Shown: positions 7,640-14,189 of the stretch, piece after piece
How the letters are laid out: each line of letters opens with the position of its first letter
Position numbering within the stretch: the first letter of the stretch is position 1
NCBI GenBank assembly: GCA_036505615.1
Contig: DASXTB010000057.1
Span: 1 to 19,269 of the forward strand
Source: DASXTB01 sp036505615
Lineage (GTDB): Bacteria > Acidobacteriota > UBA6911 > JACQSX01
Length of the DNA stretch: 19,269 nucleotides
Reading direction: 5' to 3'
The notes under the pieces: generated by a model
Seen by the model: the letters and a program-made list of their open reading frames with translations, nothing else
Told to the model about the DNA's origin: nothing
Database searches by the model: none
Program-made: the position numbers and the translations under genes

Positions 7640-8668
7640 TCATGCCTCTTTCTGCGGTGGGGCCGTCGATTCACGCACAATCAACTCACCCGGCATCTTT
7701 GTATGGGTCTCGGAGTGAACTCCGGAAAAGAGCTTCAGCAACATTTCCATGGCCGCCCCGCCCAATCGTCGCTTAGGCTGGCGAATGGTTGTAAGTGGGG
7801 GGTTCGTGTAAGAAGCGATCATAAGGTCATCAAATCCGACCACCGAAATATCCTGAGGCACTTTGAGGCCATTGGCGCGAATGCAGCTCAGGGCTCCCAG
7901 TGCCGTCATGTCGTTGTAACAAAACAGGGCGGTTGGTGGCGTGGACAGTGTCAACAACTGTTGCATGGCGCGCGTTCCTCCTTCCGCTCTGCTATCTCCG
8001 GCAGCGATCAACTCGGGAAATAGGGAGAGACCCGCCTCTTCTAAAGCTCGGCGATATCCGGCCAGACGCTCGGCATCGGACTGGAAGCCGAATTGGTCCC
8101 CAATGTAAGCGATCCGCTTGTGCCCCAGTTGAGTCAGATGCCGGGTGGCGTCGCGGCTTGCCGTGACGTTGTCAATCGTCACCGAATGGATGAATTCACC
8201 CGGATATTGATTGTTGATAAGCACTATGGGAACTTTCAGCTCCCTGAGCAGAGGGAGGTATAGTGCCCCCACCCGAGACGACGTTATGAGAATGCCATCG
8301 GCGCGGCGCTCGTGGAATGAGTGCACCACCTTGATTTCACGATCCGGATCGGCATTGGAATTGGCGAGTATGACCGAATAGCCATGATTGTCGGCTATTT
8401 CCTCGATACCGCTGACAACCTCGCCAATGAAAGGATCAGAGATCGTGGTCACGACCACACCAATTGTGTTTGTTTTCTTGGTCACCAGGCTGCGCGCGAT
8501 AGCGCTTGGCCGATAGCCCATAGTGGAGGCGATTCGGCGGATGCGTTCCGCTGTTTCAAGCTTGACGAGCGGACTATGTCTTAACGCGCGCGAGACGGTC
8601 GGATGCGACACTTTGGCGGCGCGGGCGATATCTTTGATTGAAGGGTGACCCACTGAAAACGTGTTCAT
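7640..8668 (-). CDS. LacI-family transcriptional regulator
   Basis: 342 aa from the chosen start. The N-terminal helix-turn-helix and hinge helix are clear (SIKDIARAAKVSHPTVSRAL, then GYRPSAIARSL). A periplasmic-binding-protein-like effector domain follows (NTIGVVVTTISDPFIGEVV, ADGILITSS, KRIAYIGDQFGFQSDAERLAGY, ALFCYNDMTALGAL, ISVVGFDDL). The frame is open to an ATG at 8740, but that would add 24 residues ahead of the DNA-binding domain, and a TTGACA -35 candidate on this strand (8768-8773) would put transcription start almost on top of it. The ATG at 8666-8668 fits the family. Such regulators usually sense a sugar or polyol and control adjacent genes; MIOX 170 bp downstream is the natural target, with inositol or a related ligand as an inference. 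Confidence 0.9.
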   Translation of the reverse strand: MNTFSVGHPSIKDIARAAKVSHPTVSRALRHSPLVKLETAERIRRIASTMGYRPSAIARSLVTKKTNTIGVVVTTISDPFIGEVVSGIEEIADNHGYSVILANSNADPDREIKVVHSFHERRADGILITSSRVGALYLPLLRELKVPIVLINNQYPGEFIHSVTIDNVTASRDATRHLTQLGHKRIAYIGDQFGFQSDAERLAGYRRALEEAGLSLFPELIAAGDSRAEGGTRAMQQLLTLSTPPTALFCYNDMTALGALSCIRANGLKVPQDISVVGFDDLMIASYTNPPLTTIRQPKRRLGGAAMEMLLKLFSGVHSETHTKMPGELIVRESTAPPQKEA

Positions 8669-8763
8669 AGTTCCAAAGCTCTTTGCACCGCTTCTTGGAC
8701 CTGGAAGTGCGTGTCTGACAAGGAATGCAAACGTGTGCATTGAGACGGTACGCCGCGTGCCGC

Positions 8764-8805
8764 TTGACTGTCAATTACAAAAATCGTCAGGTAAAAGAGA
8801 TTTTT
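8764..8805. promoter_or_regulatory. Palindromes and -35 candidate upstream of the LacI-type gene
   Basis: The divergent gap contains TTGACTGTCAA (8764-8774), an 11-bp palindrome that includes TTGACA read on the minus strand. It also contains AAAAATC (8779-8785) inverted as GATTTTT (8799-8805). These could be the promoter and operator of the regulator gene. No matching -10 is convincing, so this is tentative. Confidence 0.35.
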
Positions 8806-8851
8806 AAGAGAGCCCACAGAAGCGATAAACTTTTTGAAGCCGTCCCGTCCT

Positions 8852-8888
8852 TTGCCTTAGAAAACCCTGCCGGTATAATCCCTCTGTG
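8852..8888 (+). promoter_or_regulatory. Promoter TTGCCT-16-TATAAT placed for a leaderless mRNA
   Basis: TTGCCT at 8852-8857 and a consensus TATAAT at 8874-8879 are 16 bp apart. Only six bases separate the -10 box from the GTG start codon at 8886. A transcript would begin at or within a base or two of GTG, with no room for a ribosome binding site. Confidence 0.6.
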
Positions 8889-10319
8889 AAGTTCTTTGGT
8901 TTTCTTATTCTCGCTCTGTCGCTCAATGCTTACCCGGCCGTGGCTCAGCAGCCAGGCTCACAGGACAAACCTCATCCCGCCGTTCAGGACAAACCACAAA
9001 ACCCCAAACCTCCGCCGCAGTTTCGCGTCGACGTCAATTTTGTGTCTATTCGATTTTCGGTGAGGGATGGCGCCGGAAGTTTTGTCAATACTCTTAACGA
9101 AAAGGATTTCACGGTGTTTGAAGACGGCATCAAGCAAAAGATCGCCTATTTCCAGCCTCCCTCGCGAACCGCGATCAACCGCCCCGTGACGCTGACATTT
9201 CTGTTGGATGTAAGCGGCAGCACTTTTGCCACCCGGACCGAAGAGATCGTCGCAGCCGAGAATTTCTTAAGGAATGTTCCGCTGGGAACAGAAACCGGTG
9301 TTTACGGTTTTGCGGAAAAATTGTATCGCTTTCAAGAATTCACATCAGACTCAAATCAGGTGGCCAAAGGCTTTGAGCGCGCCCGCAAACCGATGGGCCG
9401 TACCAACCTCTACACGTCGCTGGGCGAGGTGATTCAACTATTGAATCGCCGTCAGGACGGAAAGCGGCGCGTGGTCGTAATTATTTCCGACGGCGAGGAT
9501 CCCGACGTAGGGCGCGCTGAATCTGTGATCCGGCTGGCGATGCAAAGCAATGTTACCGTTTATACCATCTGGGTTCCTTCGGCCAGAGCGGTGCTGATCA
9601 ATGAGATGGAACCGGCGACCCGGATACCAATCGACCAGCAGCACTCGACCTTTGCTTCCCTGGCTGAGCGCAGCGGCGGGCGAAGCTTTGAGTCATTCGA
9701 ATCGATCATCGATTTTGAAGGAACTCTGGCGGAAATTAATGCCGAGCTTTTTGGAAGTCTTTACATGCTGGGATACTACACTTCGGACCCTAATGCGGAT
9801 CGCCTCTCCCGCCGAATTGAAGTTTCCAGCAGCCATCCCGATTTTCACGTCCAGGGAGTGTTTGCCAATCTGCCTGAGCGCCTGCGCGCCAAGAAGCAAT
9901 TCGTTGCGGCGTTGTTCAACAATTCAGGATTGACCTCGGTGCCCGAAGACCTGCACATGAAATTCCATGAAATCGGGGCCGAGCTCGACGTCTTGCCGCT
10001 GAAACCAACTCCCGACGGAAAGGGCTTGCCGTTCCGAATTCAGGTCTATCCTGTCTCGCTGGCTGGATTCACCGATCGCAGCATCCGGACGCACTTGGGT
10101 ATTGTCGGCGTGCTGATGAATTCCAAAGGAGAAGAAGTAAGCCGGATTCGGGACTTTCTCGAAGTCAACCTTACCAAAACAGACATCCAGATGGGCCGGT
10201 CGATTGTCTACAACAGCAAAGTGGTGGCGCCACCGGGGCAGTATCAGTTCCGGCTGGCCGTCCTCGATTTGAATAACTGGCGAATGACGGCGTTTGAAAA
10301 TCAGGTAGCAGTAAACTAA
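8886..10319 (+). CDS. Secreted VWFA-related acidobacterial domain protein
   Basis: 477 aa with a GTG start. Residues 1-20 are a signal peptide ending AVA-QQ, followed by a Pro/Gln/Lys-rich linker (21-44) and a beta-rich region (FRVDVNFVSIRFSVRDGAGSF; LNEKDFTVFEDG at 70-81) typical of this family. The VWA domain begins near residue 102. The metal-site motif is DVSGST (Asp108, Ser110, Ser112), with Thr173 (GRTNLYTSLGE) and Asp202 (SDGEDPD). The C-terminal ~150 residues are beta-rich and family-specific. VWA domains bind partner proteins through a metal ion; the cellular job of this very abundant acidobacterial family is unknown. No ribosome site precedes GTG, consistent with the leaderless promoter. 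A second, shorter relative is encoded at 14190-15332. Confidence 0.9.
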   Translation: MKFFGFLILALSLNAYPAVAQQPGSQDKPHPAVQDKPQNPKPPPQFRVDVNFVSIRFSVRDGAGSFVNTLNEKDFTVFEDGIKQKIAYFQPPSRTAINRPVTLTFLLDVSGSTFATRTEEIVAAENFLRNVPLGTETGVYGFAEKLYRFQEFTSDSNQVAKGFERARKPMGRTNLYTSLGEVIQLLNRRQDGKRRVVVIISDGEDPDVGRAESVIRLAMQSNVTVYTIWVPSARAVLINEMEPATRIPIDQQHSTFASLAERSGGRSFESFESIIDFEGTLAEINAELFGSLYMLGYYTSDPNADRLSRRIEVSSSHPDFHVQGVFANLPERLRAKKQFVAALFNNSGLTSVPEDLHMKFHEIGAELDVLPLKPTPDGKGLPFRIQVYPVSLAGFTDRSIRTHLGIVGVLMNSKGEEVSRIRDFLEVNLTKTDIQMGRSIVYNSKVVAPPGQYQFRLAVLDLNNWRMTAFENQVAVN

Positions 10320-10320
10320 A

Positions 10321-10348
10321 GGTCGCAGGTCGCAAGTCGCCGGTCGCA
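10321..10348. repeat. GGTCGCA heptanucleotide tandem repeat directly after the VWFA gene
   Basis: GGTCGCA, GGTCGCA, AGTCGCC and GGTCGCA follow each other from two bases after the stop codon. They belong with the RGTCGMA tract at 7491-7524. Tandem heptamers of this kind recall the STRR repeats of heterocystous cyanobacteria, without any implied homology. Confidence 0.75.
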
Positions 10349-10488
10349 GGTGCAAAGCATCAGGGCTCGTGAGCGCGGTAGAATGTGGCCCACGGCGGAG
10401 CGGTGCCCTGGGCTTTATTCTTCCGCCCAGCCAAAAAGCGGCCGGGCTGGGGCGCTTTCAAGGACCGAGAAAATGTAGAAACTCCAGA

Positions 10489-10508
10489 GGCCGCTCTCAG
10501 CGGCCTTT
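10489..10508 (+). terminator. Rho-independent terminator candidate after the VWFA gene
   Basis: GGCCGCT (10489-10495), loop CTC, AGCGGCC (10499-10505), then TTT. It lies 170 bp after the stop codon. More hairpins follow: the 16-bp palindrome CGGCCTTGCAAGGCCG (10527-10542), and GCCGGTT (10573-10579) with AACCGGC (10596-10602) plus TTT. The whole 10320-10650 gap is hairpin-rich with no credible gene, and probably serves both convergent neighbours. Confidence 0.55.
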
Positions 10509-10650
10509 CCCGAAGTCTTTCGGCCACGGCCTTGCAAGGCCGGGGATCCAGCGCTATCCAGAATTACCCCAGGCCGGTTCACTTGCCTTGCAATCAACCG
10601 GCTTTAGCCAGCGCTCGGGCCTAGGGTGGCGCCGCCATCGCGGGCTTTCG

Positions 10651-11379
10651 CTAGGCAGTATCCTTCTCGATCGCGGTGATTTCTTCATCCAAATCAATTA
10701 GTGCTTGAATCAACCTCCGTCGCACGGCTGTGGCAAAGGGGTTCTGGGCTTGCAGATCAAGGAAGAGTTCGACGGAATCATTCTGCAGCGAATAAAGCAG
10801 TTCGAAGAATTGCTCCGGTCCGGGAGTGGAGATGCGGCGCCGGTTCAATCCTGCGTTTTGAATGGCCCGTGAAATTAGATGAAACACCGCCTGAGTTTCG
10901 GCCATTTCGCGGTCGTGCTCTTCCGCCGTAGTTTCGATCACCTGCAGACCGATTTCCCTCAGGTACTCTCTAACCGGTTCGATCCGGTCCCCGCGAACGG
11001 GGCACAAAGCAATTTTCAATCCTGCAATCCCATTTTTTCCGCTGTCAGGACCAAACAGAGGGTGAGCACCCAAGATATCGACCGACGAAGGCAGCGTTTC
11101 CACCAGCCAGGCAGTGGGCCGAATCTTGACCGAACAAGTGTCGACGATCAGTTGGCCCGGCCTCAGCAACGGTGAAATACGCTGGCAAACCTGCCTCACC
11201 CTCCTGATGGGAACGCAAAGCAGGACAACATCGGTAGCTACTGTCTCCTCCAGCGATGAGCCTCCATTCTGTTGGGGGTCATACCAGCGCACAGGGAAAT
11301 GATGCGACAGGTAGTCGACGGCCATCGATCCGAAGCGGCCATGTCCCAATACGCCTATGGAACATTTCTGTTTTTTCAT
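10651..11379 (-). CDS. Prephenate/arogenate dehydrogenase (TyrA-type)
   Basis: 242 aa. It carries the NAD(P)-binding motif GVLGHGRFG (Gly12, Gly14, Gly17), CVPIRR (55-60), VDTCSVK (79-85, with the conserved Ser83), LGAHPLFGPDSG (103-114, with His106) and the helical C-terminal signature EEHDREMAETQAVFHLISRA (153-172). The enzyme oxidatively decarboxylates prephenate or arogenate in tyrosine synthesis. It is short compared with most bacterial TyrA (about 280-370 aa), lacks an ACT or chorismate-mutase domain, and resembles the compact plant-like form. The reading frame extends to a TTG at 11403, but the ATG at 11379 directly before KKQKCSIGVLG fits the fold better. It is divergent from the CBM9-like gene with 81 bp between. 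Substrate preference cannot be read from the sequence. Confidence 0.85.
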   Translation of the reverse strand: MKKQKCSIGVLGHGRFGSMAVDYLSHHFPVRWYDPQQNGGSSLEETVATDVVLLCVPIRRVRQVCQRISPLLRPGQLIVDTCSVKIRPTAWLVETLPSSVDILGAHPLFGPDSGKNGIAGLKIALCPVRGDRIEPVREYLREIGLQVIETTAEEHDREMAETQAVFHLISRAIQNAGLNRRRISTPGPEQFFELLYSLQNDSVELFLDLQAQNPFATAVRRRLIQALIDLDEEITAIEKDTA

Positions 11380-11460
11380 GCATCGCCTAGATGACGAAAA
11401 CAACCGTATCCCGAATTATTTCATAACCGGTGGTATCCTTGGCGGCTGAGTTCAAGGGCG

Positions 11461-12099
11461 ATGTTAAATTCGATCTTGTGCCGGTACCTCAGTGGAAGGG
11501 ATTTTCCCTCCGTCATTTTTGAAAACCGGCCCCCTTCAGCCCTCATCGATCGCTACTGGGATGGAAGAAAAGCGCCTCAACATCTGGAAACCGAGGTCAG
11601 GTGCGCGTGGAACGAGAAGAGGTTCTACTTTCAGTTTTCGGCTCCCTTTGCAGATTTGTACGTCAATGAAGAGTGGAGCCGCGAGGAAAGCGTCTATGGG
11701 CTTTGGGAGCGTGACGTGGTGGAAGTTTTTCTCAGGCCTGAGATCTCCGAGGCCTATTTTGAGTTTGAGGTGAGCCCGCTCAGCCAGTGGCTGGACACTC
11801 TGGTGAGGCGTCCCCGAAAAGACGTCGACTTTGGCTGGCGATCCGGATTGAAAGTGCAAAGCGAAATAGACTCTCAACGCAAACTGTGGACGGCGGGCCT
11901 GACTATTCCCACCAAGCCGATGATGGACGCATTGCGCTTACGCTCGGAACCCAAAAGCGGCGATATCTGGAAGACCAACCTGTTTCGTGTCTCCGGAAAC
12001 GAGCCCTCCAGAGAATATTTAACCTGGCAGCCTACATTCACCACCCAACCCGATTTTCACGTGCCTGAAGCTTTCGGGAATCTGATCCTGGTGGAATGA
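11461..12099 (+). CDS. Carbohydrate-binding family 9-like (DOMON-type) protein
   Basis: 212 aa, a single beta-sandwich domain. Recognisable family pieces are DRYWDGRKAPQHLETEVRCAWNEKRFYFQFS (about 30-60), ERDVVEVFLRPE (83-94), YFEFEVSPLSQWLD (99-112), and the end LTWQPTFTTQPDFHVPEAFGNLILVE. CBM9-like modules bind sugars in xylanases, but stand-alone acidobacterial members have no known role. No signal peptide is visible from this start, and AAGGG sits just upstream of the ATG. Its stop lies 7 bp before the large hairpin element. Confidence 0.8.
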   Translation: MLNSILCRYLSGRDFPSVIFENRPPSALIDRYWDGRKAPQHLETEVRCAWNEKRFYFQFSAPFADLYVNEEWSREESVYGLWERDVVEVFLRPEISEAYFEFEVSPLSQWLDTLVRRPRKDVDFGWRSGLKVQSEIDSQRKLWTAGLTIPTKPMMDALRLRSEPKSGDIWKTNLFRVSGNEPSREYLTWQPTFTTQPDFHVPEAFGNLILVE

Positions 12100-12105
12100 T
12101 TTTAT

Positions 12106-12323
12106 GGGCCGCGGATTAACGCGGATTGGCGCGGATCTTTTAACCACAAAGGACACCAACGACACAACGTTGAGGTTGAAGCTTGAAGTATGAAGGCCAA
12201 AGAAAACGTGCTACGGTTCTTAGGGCTTGCGAAGCCTTCATACTTCAAGCTTCAATCTTACGCCGTGTCGTTGGTGTCCTTTGTGGTTAAAGATCCGCGC
12301 CAATCCGCGTTAATCCGCGGCCC
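12106..12323. repeat. 218-bp near-perfect hairpin element between convergent genes
   Basis: The outer arms 12106-12165 and 12265-12323 are complementary except for one extra T in the left arm. Inner arms TTGAAGCTTGAAGTATGAAG+GC (12176-12197) and 12234-12255 are perfect. The loop is 36 nt (12198-12233). The arm starts with three 10-bp units, GCGGATTAAC, GCGGATTGGC and GCGGATCTTT, related to those at 6182-6210. Only 7 bp and 6 bp separate it from the stop codons of the CBM9-like gene and glmS, so it probably terminates or stabilises both transcripts. The near-identity of the arms implies recent formation or active maintenance. Confidence 0.92.
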
Positions 12324-12329
12324 TTTAAA

Positions 12330-14156
12330 TTATTCCACGGTCACGCTTTTGGCCAGGTTGCGGGGTTTGTCGATCTCGCAGCCCAGAATGTCGGCTACGT
12401 GATAAGCCAGCAATTGCAGGGGAATCACCGTCAGCAATGGTGAATAGAACTCCTCGACGTCGGGGATATAGATTACGTCGTCGGCCAGGCAACCGATCTC
12501 TTCGTCTCCTTCTGTGGCAATTGCCAGCACCGGACCGCTACGCGCCTTGACCTCCTGCACGTTGGAAACAACTTTCTCGTAGGAATTTCCCCGCGGAGCG
12601 ATACAGACTGTTGGAAACTGGAGATCGATCAGCGCGATCGGGCCGTGCTTCATCTCCCCGGCCGCGTAGCCTTCCGCATGCAGGTAAGAAATCTCTTTCA
12701 ACTTGAGCGCGCCTTCGAGGGCGATAGGGTAATTGTATTTCCTGCCAATGAACATGAAATTCCCAAAGCCGGCGTATTTTTCCGCGACTTTCCGGATCTG
12801 GTCGTTCATTTCAAGAATGCGGCTGATCTTTCCAGGAATGGAATGGAGAGCGGCAATGAATTCTTTCCCTTCGTTGATGGAAAAATTGCGGTTCCGGGCA
12901 AGCAGCAAACTGAGGAGATAGAGGATGGTAACTTGCGAGACGAAAGCCTTGGTGGAAGCCACCCCGATCTCCGGGCCGGCATGGTTGTAAATCCCAGCGT
13001 CCGTCTCGCGCGCGATGGTGCTGCCGACCACGTTGACCAGACCGAGCACAGTTACGCCCTTGTTCTTGGCCTCGCGCACTGCGGCCAGCGTATCGGCAGT
13101 TTCTCCAGACTGGCTGATGGCCAGCACGATAGTACCGGGCTTCAAATTTAACTTTCGGTAGCGGAACTCGCTGGCCAGCTCTACTTCCACTGCGATGTCG
13201 GTCGTGGTTTCAAGAACGTAACGGCCAATCAATCCGGCGTAGTAAGAAGTCCCGCAGGAAACGATGATCAGATGGTCGGCGGCGCGCAGCTGATCGCGAA
13301 TCGGATCCAGACCTCCCAGGCGCGCCGTGCCCTCGGCCTCCAGTAAACGACCGCGCATTGCGTTGATCACGGCTTCCGGTTCTTCAAAGATTTCCTTCAA
13401 CATGAAGTGCGTAAATCCCTGTTTTTCCGCCGCGGCGATATTCCACTCAACCGTCTGTCGATCACGCTGGATAGGGACGCCCTTCAAAGACGTGATTTCG
13501 TAGGACGAAGGACGGAGCACCGCCAAATCTTCGTCTTCCAGGTAAATGACCTGATTGGTATGCGGCAGAATGGCCGAGACATCCGACGCGGCGAACATCT
13601 CCCCGTTACCGATGCCCAACAAAAGCGGGCTGCCTCTTCGAGCCAGCGCAATGGTGTCCGGAGCATGGTTGGAAAGAACCGCCAGGCCAAATGTTCCTCT
13701 TAACTGCGCAATCGTCTTACGAAGCGTCGACTCGAGATTTCCGTCCCAGTCTTCCTCAAGAAGATGGACGATCACTTCGGTATCTGTCTCAGACTGAAAT
13801 TTGTGTCCGCGGCGGTGCAGTTCCTGCCTCAGGAAGGCATAGTTCTCGATGATTCCGTTGTGCACCACGGCGAAGCTGCCGGTGCAGTCGGAATGGGGAT
13901 GCGCGTTGCTCTCGGTCGGCTTTCCGTGTGTGGCCCAGCGGGTGTGGCCAATCCCGGTTCGTCCGGAAAGCGGAACAGTGGCGACCTTGGCCTGAAGATT
14001 TCCGATCTTGCCGACGGAGCGGATTACATGAAGCGGTCCGCGATTCTGTACCGCGATCCCACTGGAGTCATAGCCGCGATACTCCAGCCGGAGCAGTCCC
14101 TCCAGGAGGATGGGGACAGCGTCTCGTTTGCCGACGTAACAGACAATTCCGCACAT
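12330..14156 (-). CDS. glmS: Glutamine-fructose-6-phosphate aminotransferase (isomerizing)
   Basis: 608 aa, the normal length of about 609. The protein starts MCGIVCYVG: Cys2 becomes the N-terminal nucleophile of the glutaminase domain (1-~240, with GHTRWATHG and the HNGIIENY loop). Two SIS sugar-isomerase domains follow (SCGTSYYAGLIGRYVLE; SQSGETADTLAAVREAK; GRKYNYPIALEGALKLKEISYLHAE), and the end is DKPRNLAKSVTVE. It makes glucosamine-6-phosphate, the first committed step to UDP-GlcNAc for peptidoglycan. It lies 33 bp after the VWFA gene in the murein block. There is no room upstream for a glmS ribozyme and no Shine-Dalgarno; TACAAT at 14166-14171 (minus strand) ends 9 nt before ATG, a possible leaderless start. 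Confidence 0.97.
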   Translation of the reverse strand: MCGIVCYVGKRDAVPILLEGLLRLEYRGYDSSGIAVQNRGPLHVIRSVGKIGNLQAKVATVPLSGRTGIGHTRWATHGKPTESNAHPHSDCTGSFAVVHNGIIENYAFLRQELHRRGHKFQSETDTEVIVHLLEEDWDGNLESTLRKTIAQLRGTFGLAVLSNHAPDTIALARRGSPLLLGIGNGEMFAASDVSAILPHTNQVIYLEDEDLAVLRPSSYEITSLKGVPIQRDRQTVEWNIAAAEKQGFTHFMLKEIFEEPEAVINAMRGRLLEAEGTARLGGLDPIRDQLRAADHLIIVSCGTSYYAGLIGRYVLETTTDIAVEVELASEFRYRKLNLKPGTIVLAISQSGETADTLAAVREAKNKGVTVLGLVNVVGSTIARETDAGIYNHAGPEIGVASTKAFVSQVTILYLLSLLLARNRNFSINEGKEFIAALHSIPGKISRILEMNDQIRKVAEKYAGFGNFMFIGRKYNYPIALEGALKLKEISYLHAEGYAAGEMKHGPIALIDLQFPTVCIAPRGNSYEKVVSNVQEVKARSGPVLAIATEGDEEIGCLADDVIYIPDVEEFYSPLLTVIPLQLLAYHVADILGCEIDKPRNLAKSVTVE

Positions 14157-14165
14157 GCTGAAAAT

Positions 14166-14171
14166 ATTGTA
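14166..14171 (-). promoter_or_regulatory. Candidate -10 box immediately upstream of glmS
   Basis: TACAAT on the minus strand ends 9 nt before the glmS ATG and no ribosome site lies between. No good -35 hexamer is present at the expected distance, which falls across the end of the upstream VWFA gene. Read-through from that gene is the alternative. Confidence 0.35.
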
Positions 14172-14189
14172 GCGCCGCCTACTAGCCGG

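Noticed and set aside
10321..10348. CRISPR-like repeat array
   Set aside because: Units are 7 bp with no spacers and there are no cas genes; it is a simple tandem repeat.
10369..10701. 110-codon plus-strand open frame after the VWFA gene
   Set aside because: Its sequence is made of hairpins and it overlaps the tyrA-type gene end; composition is not protein-like.
12190..12402. 70-codon plus-strand open frame
   Set aside because: It lies in the large hairpin and runs antisense into glmS; not a gene.
14157..14189. glmS ribozyme/riboswitch upstream of glmS
   Set aside because: Only 33 bp separate glmS from the upstream gene, far too short for the ribozyme, and no such core is visible.
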